Origin: Isoetes taiwanensis
Taxonomy: Eukaryota; Streptophyta; Lycopodiopsida; Isoetales; Isoetaceae
Direction of reading: 5' to 3'
Length of the DNA stretch: 64,000 bases
Assembly (NCBI GenBank): GCA_021234155.1
Contig: JAJEKV010000001.1
Span: 23,297,189-23,361,188, forward strand
Below the pieces are notes generated by a model. That model was not told where the DNA came from and made no database searches. It saw only the letters and a list, made by a program, of their open reading frames with translations. Below, piece after piece: positions 54,459-64,000 of the stretch. Positions within the stretch are counted from its first letter, which is position 1. Every line of letters begins with the position of its first letter. The translations under genes were made by a program, and so were the position numbers.

Positions 54459-55139
54459 GTTCTCGAAGACAGGAAGACCTTATCTGCAAGAGAGTATATT
54501 GGGGGAATGATAGATTAGGATAAAAATATTTTCTCTAAATCTTTGCTACAGCTCCTTTGAGACAGCTCCTTCATCTGCGGTACACCACTTATATTTTGTT
54601 CTCTGTTTAATTTTTCGGGTAGTCTATATGAATCAGAATTAGTCATTTTTGTAATCAAGAATAGCTTTGCATATCAAATGCGGTTGAATCTGCCAAAGGC
54701 ACATGTATTTGGAAAAACAATCTCTATGAATATATGGAAGGACTTTCGGCGTGTATGCGTAAAACAGACTCTCTATATAATTTAGGAGACGAAAACACCA
54801 AGATAATGCTATGGAATAGATGGTGCTACGAATTGCTTTCATTCTGATCCCCTCTTGCCTGCAGTTTATGACATAACACCAATCCGACCAGCCAGCTCTG
54901 TAACTTATTAACACCCTCACATCTTCTGTTATGATCCTGCAAAGACTATCACTATCCCTAACTATAGGAATAGTTATATTTCTCCATGTATTACCCTCTC
55001 CACGATTGCATTTTTCGTAAATTGTATAAACTAGGCGACTAACAATTGTTATGAACTAACAAATGGTAAATTCTCATCGTACATGGTTAGTTACACAGAT
55101 CAGTATCCACCCAAATATAGGGGAAGATGACAGCAGACA
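54459..55139. other. No gene recognised
   Basis: AT-rich sequence between the Cys-rich gene and the LINE-B upstream repeats. No motif or repeat seen. Confidence 0.4.
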
Positions 55140-55639
55140 TGACAGTAAAGGTATTAGTTAACAGTTAGAAACCAAAGGGCACATGAACAGATACACAAGA
55201 ACAAGGAAGAGACTGTACACAGAAGTAGGAGGAAGTAGAGAACGCAGATATTGAAAACAACAGGCTTAGTGGTAAAAAGGATACATAAACAGGTGGATAT
55301 AGGGGGATAGCGAAAAAACATGTATTGAGGATAGCAGTATTAGTGGTAAAAAGATAAATAAACAGGTGGAAACCGCAGGATACCAACACAGTTAAAGGTA
55401 GAACGAAAGGACAAAATGTGACAGATGCAGCGAAACAAAAACAAAAGGACGGACGTACGCTGTAACACGGTGGGAATCAACGTTAAGCAAAAAAGGTGGC
55501 GAAGATGGTGGACTCGGGATGAACTCACAAATGAAGGGAGACAGGTAAACAGATAGACGCCAGAAACGAGGACGAGTCAGACTGAAATACGGACAGAAAT
55601 ATAGATGGAAATTAACAGACACAGGGACGACGATAACAG

Positions 55640-56095
55640 TGAAAAACAGACAATGAAGGCACGTGGGGGAGAGGCATACATCATAAGTGCGGAACAAAGA
55701 GTCCCAAACTCCGCCGCACGCCAGTATAGCGAGGGCTAGACCCACCAACTGGTAAACTGAACCACTCCAAATCTGGAAAAGGTAACTATACAAGGTCGCA
55801 AGACCATAAGAGTAAAAGGTGGACAGAATAAGATACGGGACAGAGAGGTCCAGCCTCCGCCGTACACCAGGATAGCGAGGGCTAGACCCACCAACTGGTA
55901 AATCTGGACCACTATAAACTCAAAAATATCGCAAAAATACACAAAGTGCGAAATGCGAATACACACGAGTAAAAAGCGGACGGTATAAGTTACGGGACGG
56001 AGAGGCTCAGCCTCCGCCGTACACCAGGATAGCGAGGGCTAGACCCACCAACTGGTATCCGTACCACTATAAACTCAAATTAATACAGGTACAGT
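55640..56095 (+). repeat. Three tandem ~155-bp repeats upstream of LINE-B
   Basis: AGCGAGGGCTAGACCCACCA followed by ACTGGTA occurs at about 55730, 55879 and 56034, with shared flanks (CGCCGTACACCAGGAT before; CCACTATAAACTC after). Tandem monomers before ORF1 resemble LINE 5' UTR promoter repeats. Confidence 0.75.
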
Positions 56096-56520
56096 GTACG
56101 ACCGCAGGCTAGGTCGCGGACTCACCGAAAATGGAGAAGTGCATAAATAAACGCAGGAAGACGAGCACCATAAAAGAAGGAGATCATCGCCAGCCAATCA
56201 TTAGAGAATATGGGATACCGGGAGACCCAAAGGACAGAGCAAATAATAAATAGTGGAGGCAGAATAATTAATTAACGGTGATTCGAATATTCAAAATTTC
56301 AAAATCAGGATTAACTGTGAATTTTGAATTAACGAACCGTTTGAGGGCTTCAATATATATACTTTGTAGAATGAATATGACAATATCGCATCGTACAGTC
56401 TGTAGTGATCACCCGGACGAAGAGCACAGCGGCACAATACATCTCAAAGCAATGGCGGAAAGCACCAGCCTTTTAGTCGACTAAAAGAGAACAGATCACG
56501 GCAAAAAGCACCAAAGAAGT

Positions 56521-57537
56521 CAAAGGGACCTCCTCGTAGATTTTCTAGCACAGATAAACAAGCAGCTGGAGACTAGGATACCCAGCATGGATGCACTCAA
56601 CACGCTAGCAGAATCAGTCAACCGTAACAAAGTGGCCATCGCCAGCATGGACGTGAGGATAGAGGGAGTGGAAAAGACAAGCGCAGCGCAAAATGGATGA
56701 GATTGAGGAGGAGAAAGCCAAAATTCTGAATAGGTTGGTTGAATTAGAAAAAGGAAATGTTCAATTGAATGCATGGGAATCATTTGATAAAATAAAACCG
56801 CACATCATAGAGTATGAGGAACAGAATAGAATTAGGCATGACGTTAGGCTGATAGGGGTAGCAGAGAAACCTAACGAGGATAATGCATCGAAAGGATCGC
56901 AGAGGTGATAGAGGTGGTCTTCAAAGAGCACCGGAGCATCATTGTCAAAGCCGTACGATCGGGCCAATGGAGGGGGAGGGCGAGGCACATAAACTTGACG
57001 CTCAGGGATCGGTCAGCCAAGGAGAGAATGTTGCGCATGGGAGCCAGGCTGAGGAACGGGATCAAGGTACAGGAAGCCCTAATAGTCATGCAAACGGCTG
57101 TGGGTCGCGATAAAGAGCCGCCAAGGCCGAGAACTGAATCGTGCAGGATACAATACGTGCGGGGTCAAGAATGGCAAGGTGTTTCTGCACAAAAGAGTAC
57201 GAGAATTGACAGGAACAGGGCAGGAGCAAAGTTCGGAAACAGGGAGATCGGCGGATGCGGAGAAGGAGAATATAAACCCACTGGGGGTCTTGGCACATGG
57301 GCACGAGAACATGGCAATGGGGAGGGCAATAGCAGCATTAGCCCCCGACACGAACCAGTACAGAAGGGAAGAAAGAGGGGGAAAAGAGGACGGCGTAGAC
57401 CGAATAGCATAAGCCGGGAACATGGATCCAACCCCGACCATGAAGACAAGGGGGTGACCGAGAAGAATGGGAAACGGAGCAGAACACACGGAGACCCCGA
57501 GAGAGCAACCTCGAGGAAAGAAACGCTGAAGATATAG
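56521..57537 (+). pseudogene. LINE-B ORF1 (coiled coil and RNA-binding domain)
   Basis: About 56526-56695 encodes DLLVDFLAQINKQLETRIPS and a helical segment. A 1-nt shift leads to MDEIEEEKAKILNRLVELEK (56693), a coiled coil, then RIRHDVRLIGVAEKPNEDNA. Another shift near 56885 leads to EVVFKEHRSIIVKAVRSGQW and HINLTLRDRSAKERMLRMGA, resembling the RRM and C-terminal domain of L1-type ORF1p. The end is basic and Gly/Arg-rich. ORF1p binds the LINE RNA. Confidence 0.75.
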
Positions 57538-58472
57538 TATTGGAACTGCACTGGGTACCCTTTGGATGACGGGGAGAGGCTGGAAGGAGCACACAGTTGT
57601 GATATAATATGTCTGGTGGAGACATGGGAACACAACATAAAAAGGCTGCCAGAGGAGGAAGGGTACCAGCTATTCACATGCTGGAAGGACAAAGAGTTTA
57701 AGAGTGGAAGAGGGAGTGCAGGATTAGCCTGTTATGTAAAGGAAAATGTAGTAAACAATGCATGTATCTTGCAATCAGATATCAATAAGAGATACATGAT
57801 TTTGAATATATACAGCTACAAAACAAAATGGAGTTAATTCTGATTTTAGCATATTACCCACCAAGCAGTGATAAACTAGAACTGTTAGAATTGGGGGAGA
57901 CTATGATGAAATGGAAGGAACAAGGATCAATGATATTAGTAGGTGATCTGAACGCCAGAACAGGGCAGGAACAGGCACAAATCGTGAGCATGGGAGATAC
58001 AAATGGGCAATGGACTAGCACGACAAGATCAGAGGAATGGGATAGACATACAGAAGACAGAGCAGAAGTCAATGCCAGAGGGGAGCTACTTCTCGAGATA
58101 TGTTTGACTACAGGGGGCATTATAGCCAATGGAGTACAGAGGTGGGAAGGGTCAGGGAAGTGCACGAGCCAAAATGCACACGGGAGAAGTATAGTGGATT
58201 ATGTGATAATGAATGACACAGCAACGGAGATAGTATCGGGATTCAGGCTCTTAGAATGGCCGATCGGGAAAAGGGAGAGCCACAGACCCATACAGCTGAC
58301 ACTTACAGGGAATGAACATGCCTCGAGTGACAGACAACAAGAGACAGAGGAGGCTAACGGGAAACTGAAAATACAGTTTCAAGAGAAGCATGTAGATGTA
58401 TTTGTACAGTATATCAAAGAAGAGATGGGGAAATGGAACTGGGGGCACACAGGGCAGACGAAAATGGGGACC
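57538..58472 (+). pseudogene. LINE-B endonuclease
   Basis: YWNCTGYPLDDGERLEGAHS, CDIICLVETWEHNIKRLPEE, then after a shift near 57830 MILVGDLNARTGQEQAQIVS, NAHGRSIVDYVIMND and GKRESHRPIQLTLTG. All endonuclease motifs are present, over two frames. Very similar to LINE-A 48470-47477. Sequence identity is lost at 58472. Confidence 0.88.
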
Positions 58473-58870
58473 AGGGTTTCCCTTAAGAATTTTTTTAACT
58501 CGGTAAGTTTAGAACCCTTGGCGAATTTCATAATTTAGAAGTTAGTTAAGGTGGCGAATTTTTTCCTTTACACAATTTCGAACGTAGTACCTAAGGCGGA
58601 TTTTTATTTCGGGAGATTGTAGTATATACAGAAAGGAAAGAAAAGTAAGATTCCATCAACAAGTTTGACTTTAATAGATGCAAAACTTTGAAAACATTGT
58701 CATCACAAAACACTAATATATAGATTTAAAGTTATTGGACACATTCACACCAGTAAACTTCCATTAATATCTGGGTCTATACAGACACCAACACATTGTC
58801 TGGGCAATGAACCTGCTTCCTCTATTTCTTTGAATCATATCTCTGGAATGCAAACCTGAACAGATCTGTC

Positions 58871-60871
58871 TTAGTAATCATTAAGCACCTCCCTTTCATC
58901 ATCTTCTAACATAGACTTGTTCTGCAGGAGCGGAATATCTTTGGGCATATGCAATCCTGCCGATTGACATTGTAAAGCTCTCCATACTTTCTCACACATG
59001 GTTTCTGCTAAATAAATAATACAAAGCCATTAGAAATGTACTGCAATGCATAGAATCTTGTAACTACTAAAGCAAAAAATTATAACATATAAGACTTTCT
59101 CTAAAATTCAATACACCAATTCATGGGGAGGATAATGAGAATGAGGAACAGAGATATCTAGTTTATTTCACCAGATTCACTCAAAGCATTGCTTAAATAT
59201 CTTCCATGGGAGTTTGATGAAAAACCAGTTCCGTAATTTCAAATTGATTATCCAAAGTGAATAGGTTCTCAAGAAAACTAACTCCTGTCTCAAGTTACAG
59301 GCCCTGCATTTGCATTAGTGCCCTACTATCTTCAATTCAATATTTCTTGACCATACAATGGTATTGCAGCTGCAGTTGCAGCTAGACATAATAAACCTCG
59401 ATGGTAATCTCAATATAGGTATCAGATGGATATCAATAATACTTCGAAGATGGAAGAGAAGATTGAGCAGGTAAAAATGGGAAAACATCCACACGAATGT
59501 TTAAAATATAGAATAGAAAAGATAAAATGCACCTTCCTCCTTGAGGAACTGTTTTTAAGGGATGCAAAGATTAGAAAAACTGTTATAATTTACAATCTCT
59601 CAGAGAAAAATCCTGCATTAATATAGAAAATTGAGCATGAACTGTAGTACTTAATGACTTCATAAGACGAAAAATAGACATAAACACATATCACAGAGAC
59701 ACCCTGGTAAGGGAAACCCTACTTACGTATTCACAAGAATCAACGTAATACAGCTGGAGTTTCTAGTTGGCTTTAAATTACCTGCATAAATTCATGACGT
59801 ATTAGCATATATGGGTGTAAATTCTTTGGTGGTGTACAACTTTCCGCGACAGCACTTAACACATAAAGCACTTAGCTAGTACAAAATTTGATGTTACGAA
59901 ATAATTATATTAGTTGGTACCTCATTTTTCCTACTTTAATGTTTTAAAGACACGTTTATTATTTGTAATACTCAATTTTCAAACACAATATGCATGTCAA
60001 ATTCACGTTGGATGTGAGATTTTTAGCAGTTAAAGCACTTGTCTGGACAGTGCTTTTTGACCACCAGTAAAGAATTTACACCCATATATGCAGCACAAAC
60101 TTTGAAAACACTTAAAATTTTAGCAAATTAGGCTAATGACGCATATGTAGACTCGAAAAGAATTGATGAACAACAAATGATTGATGAAGAAAAGTGGTTT
60201 GTGAATCCATAATTTAACTCCAATGTTTGCAAGTCTTTCAATTCAGAAAACCTGCTATATATCATAATGCAGCTAAAAAGTGAATAAATGGCAAAACAAG
60301 TACAATGGGCAAATGTAAGACCATCTATGCTAAGTAAATTTAAGATGTTTGGCATTTAAAAAACAAATTTCAAGACATGAAATCAAAATGATAAGAATAG
60401 GTTTAGTTACACACCTTCAACACAGGTCGTTTGCTGGATTCTCACAGGACTTTCTTTTCTATAATAATTCAATCATACATACAGGGAAGATATACCATGT
60501 CCGACTCCATAAAAAATATCAGAAAAAAGTTGGAGGAAAAGGAGGGCAAGTGTTGCATCTTCGTCGAAACCCTAGTTGCTACCCTTTCCTTCGGATCCAA
60601 CGTCTATATCAAGAGTGTCAGAAAAGATTGCCCAAGATCAAAGAAAGATATAAACTCTGCTTATAAGAAATGAACATTTTGATGAATAAATTTGCTAATA
60701 ACCTCACCTTCTGACACATCCAGCTTGATACTTCGAACTGACAATAATATATCTGCATTTAGATGCGAAGAAAGACCTAAAGCGGAGGCTTCTTGAGCCT
60801 CCTCAGAAACTGCAAAAGTAGAAACCGAATCCATGTCTGTCTTTGAAACATCTGCTTCAGTAGATTTAAAC
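58871..60871 (-). CDS. Multi-exon gene of unknown function (last two exons resolved)
   Basis: Exon at 60871-60708 (after TTTTGCAG, before GTGAGG) reads FKSTEADVSKTDMDSVSTFA, then SSHLNADILLSVRSIKLDVS. The last exon, 59007-58871 (after TTATTTAG), reads ETMCEKVWRALQCQSAGLHM, then PLLQNKSMLEDDEREVLNDY and a TAA. The phases agree: one base left at the end of the first exon and two bases taken from the next complete an Ala codon. The 1.7-kb intron holds a MITE. Upstream exons probably lie at 60900-61150, but I could not choose the start. The protein is small and acidic; I do not recognise the family. No breaks were seen in the resolved exons, so this may be the best-preserved gene in the window. 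Confidence 0.6.
59805..60091. mobile_element. MITE with 23-bp terminal inverted repeats
   Basis: GCATATATGGGTGTAAATTC begins the left end and its complement ends the right end at 60091. The repeats match over 23 bp and partly further in (ACAGCACTTAA against CAAGTGCTTTAAC). 287 bp, no ORF. If the flanking ATATAT is host DNA, the target site is TA-rich. Confidence 0.8.
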
Positions 60872-61247
60872 CTGCAAAACAAGTTTTCTTTAAGCATTTT
60901 TCTCATCCGAAAGCCTGTAGCATAAAACTAGATCTTGTGCCCAAAAGAAAGACCAATGCCACAGTATTTTGAGCTGTGGGAAGATAAGCCCACTAAAAGA
61001 AAAATTGGCCAAAATAAAAACCCAGGCAAGAGGCGAATCAACCTTGACTATGGAGATCTTTTATCAAGATCCAGGCGAATAATCGAAATCCCGCCATCGT
61101 CTTTAGGGCGATCTCGAGCTGGGCGGGAGCACATGCCGTCGAAACGTGGGCGAAAATAAAAATATGGATTTAATATTGAACCTACTCAAGGTTCGTATCC
61201 ATTTTTTCTTAAACCGTTAAATATAGCATATTAGCGAATATTCGCCC
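60872..61247 (-). other. Upstream part of the unknown gene
   Basis: Possible start ATGGCGGGATTTCGATTATT near 61107 with a GT after CAAG (about 61051), but its phase does not fit the next exon. No other exon could be fixed. Confidence 0.3.
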
Positions 61248-61265
61248 CTTAAGGGAAACCCTGGT

Positions 61266-61682
61266 AGACCGGGGAAGAAAGAGTGGGCTTAAAGCGGCGT
61301 AAAAGTTTGGAAGCGGCCATGGAAAAGGGGTGGACGAAAATTTTGAGGAGGTGAGAGGGAAGTAAAAAATTGAGAAGAATAGGCGTAGGCGGGAGACGCG
61401 TTTAGTTTGGGAGGGAAATTTTATAGAAACGCACGCGGTGGACTAAAATAAACTTTGTTTAAAATTCCCAATTTAATGACATAATCCGAAAGTAATTGAA
61501 TGATGGTTCAATAAACGACCCATTAACATACATCATACAAAAGCACTAAAAAGAACTAGAAATGGAGCCCAGCGTTGCTGGACATAGCTAGGAACTGTGT
61601 AAATGATACACTCTGGAGCAAATCGTTAAATTAATTTACATCTTCAAATCACACAATTAAGAGGATTTGGCCACATTTTCAC
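61266..61682. other. No gene recognised
   Basis: Non-coding sequence between the inverted-repeat segment and the polypyrimidine tract. Confidence 0.4.
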
Positions 61683-63312
61683 TCTTCCTTCCTTTTTTTT
61701 TGTTTACTTTTTCTTTTCAATGATTTTATATTTTATTTTTTTATTTTCCCATTTTCCGTTTTCCACCATTTACCTTTTTTCTTTTTCCACTATTCTATTG
61801 CTACCATCTTCCTTTTCCCTTTTTTGTTTTCCCCTTCAATATTTTTATTTTTCTAATTTCACATTTTTTTTTTCTCTCATTTTTGTATGTCCTTTCTCTT
61901 TTCCTCTTTCACATTTTCTCCACCCATTTTTCCTTTTTTTCTTCCTTTTCTATTTTTCTATTCCTTGCTTTTCCCTTTTTCCTTTTTCTATTTTTCTTTT
62001 CCTTTTTGTTCCCCTCCCCTCCAATTCCTATTTTACCCGTATTTTTCTCTCATTCCCTTTATTCTCCTCCCCGTTTCCCTTCCTTTTTTTCTTTTACCTT
62101 TTTTTTTTCCCTTCCCTTTTCTCCCCTTCGTTTCACTTCCCTTTCCCCTTCACCTTCCCCTTCCCCTTTCATTTTTCGATGTCCTTTTTTCCCTTCTCTT
62201 CTCCTCCTTCTACTTTTTCCCGTACCATTTCCCCTTTTCCTCTTCCTCTCCCTTTTCCTTTTCCTTTTCCTTTTCTCTTTCCCTTTTCCCATATCCCTTT
62301 TCTCCACCTTTTTTCTTCCTTTTTCCAGTGCCCTTTTTTCCCTTTCCTTTATTTTGTGCCTTTTTTCCTTCCCTTTCCCCCTCCTTTATTCTTTTCCCTT
62401 TCATTTTTTCCGTACCTTCCCTTTTCTCCATTCCTCGCACTTTCCCTCTTCCTTTTTTTTCCTTCTCCTTTCCTCCATTTCCTCTTCCAGTTTTCTCTAT
62501 GCCCTTTTTTCTTCCCTTCCTCGCTTCCTGCTCCCTTTTTCTTTTCCCTTTCATTTTTCCTTTTTCCCTCCTTTTTTCTTTTCGCATTTTCCAGTGTCCT
62601 TTTTCGCTCCCTCATCCTTCCTCTTTCTTTTCCCCATATCCCTTTTCTCCACCTTTTTTTCTTCTCCTTTTTTCCAGTGCCCTTTTTCCCTTCCCTTATT
62701 TTGTGCATTTTTTCCTTCCCTTTCCCCTTCGTTTGTTCTTTTCATTTTCCTTTTTTTCGTACCTTCCCTTTTTCCCTTTCCTCGCACTTTCCCTCTTCCC
62801 TTTTTTTCCTTTCTTTTTTCCCCCATTCCCTCTTCTAGTTTCTTTATGCCATTTTTCCTTCCCTTTCTCGATTCCCCCACCTTTTCCCTTTCGTTCTCCC
62901 CTTTCTTTTTCTCTTCCCCTTTTTTCGCGTCCATTTTTTCCCTTCTTTTTTTCTCCTTTCCCCATCTTTTTCCTCTTCCCCTTTTCCACTGTCCCTTTTT
63001 GCTCCCTCGTCCTCCCCCTTTCTTTTCCCTTTCCCTTTTTCTTTCATATTCCCTTTTTCTTTTCCCTTCCCTTCTCTCGACCCTTTTCCTCATCCCTTTT
63101 TTCCCTTCTCTTTTACTCTTGTCCTCACATTTTCCCTCTTCTTCTTTTCATAGTGTCCGTTTTTCCTTTGTTTTCTCCTTTTCTTTTCCTTTCCCTTTTG
63201 TCGTGCTCTTTTCCCTTTCCTTTTCCCTTTTCCCTCTTTTCCTTTTACCCGTGCTTTTTACCTTTCACTTTTCCCTTTTCTCCCCCCTTTTTCTTTCCCC
63301 TTCCTCTTCAGA
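61683..63312. repeat. 1.6-kb polypyrimidine tract with internal ~345-bp repeat
   Basis: Plus strand almost only C and T, in units such as TTTTCCC and CTTTCCC. A larger unit repeats: CATATCCCTTTTCTCCACC occurs at about 62290 and 62636, and TCGCACTTTCCCTCTTCC at about 62434 and 62782, a period near 346 bp. Long open frames in it (up to about 500 codons of Phe, Pro, Ser and Leu) are caused by the lack of A and G, not by coding. Confidence 0.9.
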
Positions 63313-64000
63313 TATTAGAGCATGGCCAATCACAATAATGGGAATTTGTACGATACATCTTGACCTTCGGATGCAATCAGATGATCTCAACTGTCCAAAT
63401 TAGGGTTTGCTTCATGATATACGCTAAAACTTTATAATATAAGATGAACCAATGAGACCATGTGAAAACTCGTTTGAAGTAAAGGTCAAATATGCCATCG
63501 AAATGTGCACATCTTGGCTATTGTATTTACCAAATGTGCACCTCAAATAAGGCAACCACAACTCGCATCCTATGGGAATTAAAAGGCAAAAGTTATGAAT
63601 GCCAAAGAAAAACATGTTTAAGCCAAAATAGACCATCTAAGCCCCCAGGCCCTAACTAGAACCAAGGTCCCAACTAGGCGAACCAACCAAACTACACGGG
63701 AGAATCGAGGAAAAACAAGTGGAAAGATAAGATAGAAGACAAGTTGTAGAAGCCATGAGATATAAAGACTATACCTGGTTATGAAATTAGCCATGTAGGA
63801 TCACGATGACTATCATATAGTTCCAAAACTAGAAAAGGACAAAGAGAACGATTGTTCGAAAAAACCTACATGCTTCATTAGGAAAAGTGAACCGACGATA
63901 TACTATTAAAATGATGAGTTCAAGAAGTACATAAGATGATAAGATACAAATGCTAAAAAAGTTCATCGACGTCGTCACGCAAAGATCAATCCATGGACCC
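63313..64000. other. No gene recognised
   Basis: Mixed-composition non-coding sequence to the window end. No motif or repeat seen. Confidence 0.4.

Larger units (their letters stand above)
56480..58472 (+). mobile_element. LINE-B: 5' part of the same LINE family as LINE-A
   Basis: Contains ORF1 and the endonuclease of ORF2. The match to LINE-A ends at about 58472 in the middle of the region following the endonuclease, so the RT and 3' end are missing. This is the opposite of the usual 5' truncation of LINEs. The upstream tandem repeats probably belong to its 5' UTR. Confidence 0.85.
58470..61265. mobile_element. Segment bounded by 18-bp inverted repeats, enclosing a gene (candidate TIR element)
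   Basis: ACCAGGGTTTCCCTTAAG at 58470-58487 and its exact reverse complement at 61248-61265. CAGGGTT is a common start of hAT-type ends. The minus-strand gene below sits almost edge to edge between them. I found no 8-bp target duplication and no transposase. The left end abuts the broken end of LINE-B, so it may have inserted there with loss of sequence. A related half-motif (TAAGGGAAACCCT) occurs inside at about 59708. Confidence 0.5.

Noticed and set aside
61720-63403. Three overlapping open frames of 370-506 codons on the plus strand and several on the minus strand
   Set aside because: They lie in the polypyrimidine tract, where stop codons cannot occur on composition grounds. The products are only Phe/Pro/Ser/Leu (or Lys/Glu/Gly/Arg on the other strand).

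Overview
This window looks like repeat-rich nuclear DNA of a land plant. The evidence is three plant-type Ty3/gypsy elements, a Ty1/copia element with an initiator-Met tRNA primer site, two LINE copies, and GT-AG-interrupted fragments of plant housekeeping genes (ATP phosphoribosyltransferase; probably augmin subunit 5). I cannot name the species. I see no intact conserved housekeeping gene. Nearly every coding region carries stops or frameshifts, so some indels may be assembly errors.

Layout. 1-4 kb: a broken LINE fragment, then minus-strand exons of HISN1 and of an AUG5-like gene lying side by side. 4.2-18.8 kb: a plus-strand Ty3 element (called Gypsy1) whose integrase end is split by a reverse-strand copia element (10540-15831; 349-bp LTRs; 5-bp target duplication). 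18.8-41.2 kb, minus strand: what I read as one very large chromovirus-type Ty3 element. It has a 1.58-kb 5' LTR (39624-41206), an initiator-Met primer site, two accessory genes, then gag-pol with a chromodomain (24040-19245). Its 3' LTR is not seen. A third Ty3 element (Gypsy3, 27480-38323, Athila/Tat-like) sits inside the first accessory gene. 41.2-49.4 kb: a broken gene with a DGQHR-like motif, a DUF8039-like fragment, a foldback element, a minus-strand LINE (LINE-A) and arrays of a short palindrome. 49.4-56.3 kb: mostly non-coding, with a Cys-rich gene broken by a 20-bp duplication. 56.3-58.5 kb: the 5' part of a second LINE (LINE-B). 58.5-61.3 kb: a minus-strand multi-exon gene enclosed by 18-bp inverted repeats. 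61.7-63.3 kb: a polypyrimidine tract.

The most interesting object is the first accessory gene of the large chromovirus. Its C-terminal 90 residues are a clear histone H3 fold. Its N-terminus copies the start of the H3 tail (MARTKKTAR). The gene is cut in two by Gypsy3. The second accessory gene (24206-25733) is of unknown function. Both genes have the same upstream layout: two copies of a ~67-bp palindrome about 200 bp apart, then a CTATAAATAG box 100-112 bp before the ATG. A retroelement that carries both a chromodomain and its own promoter-driven H3-like protein is the candidate undescribed system here.
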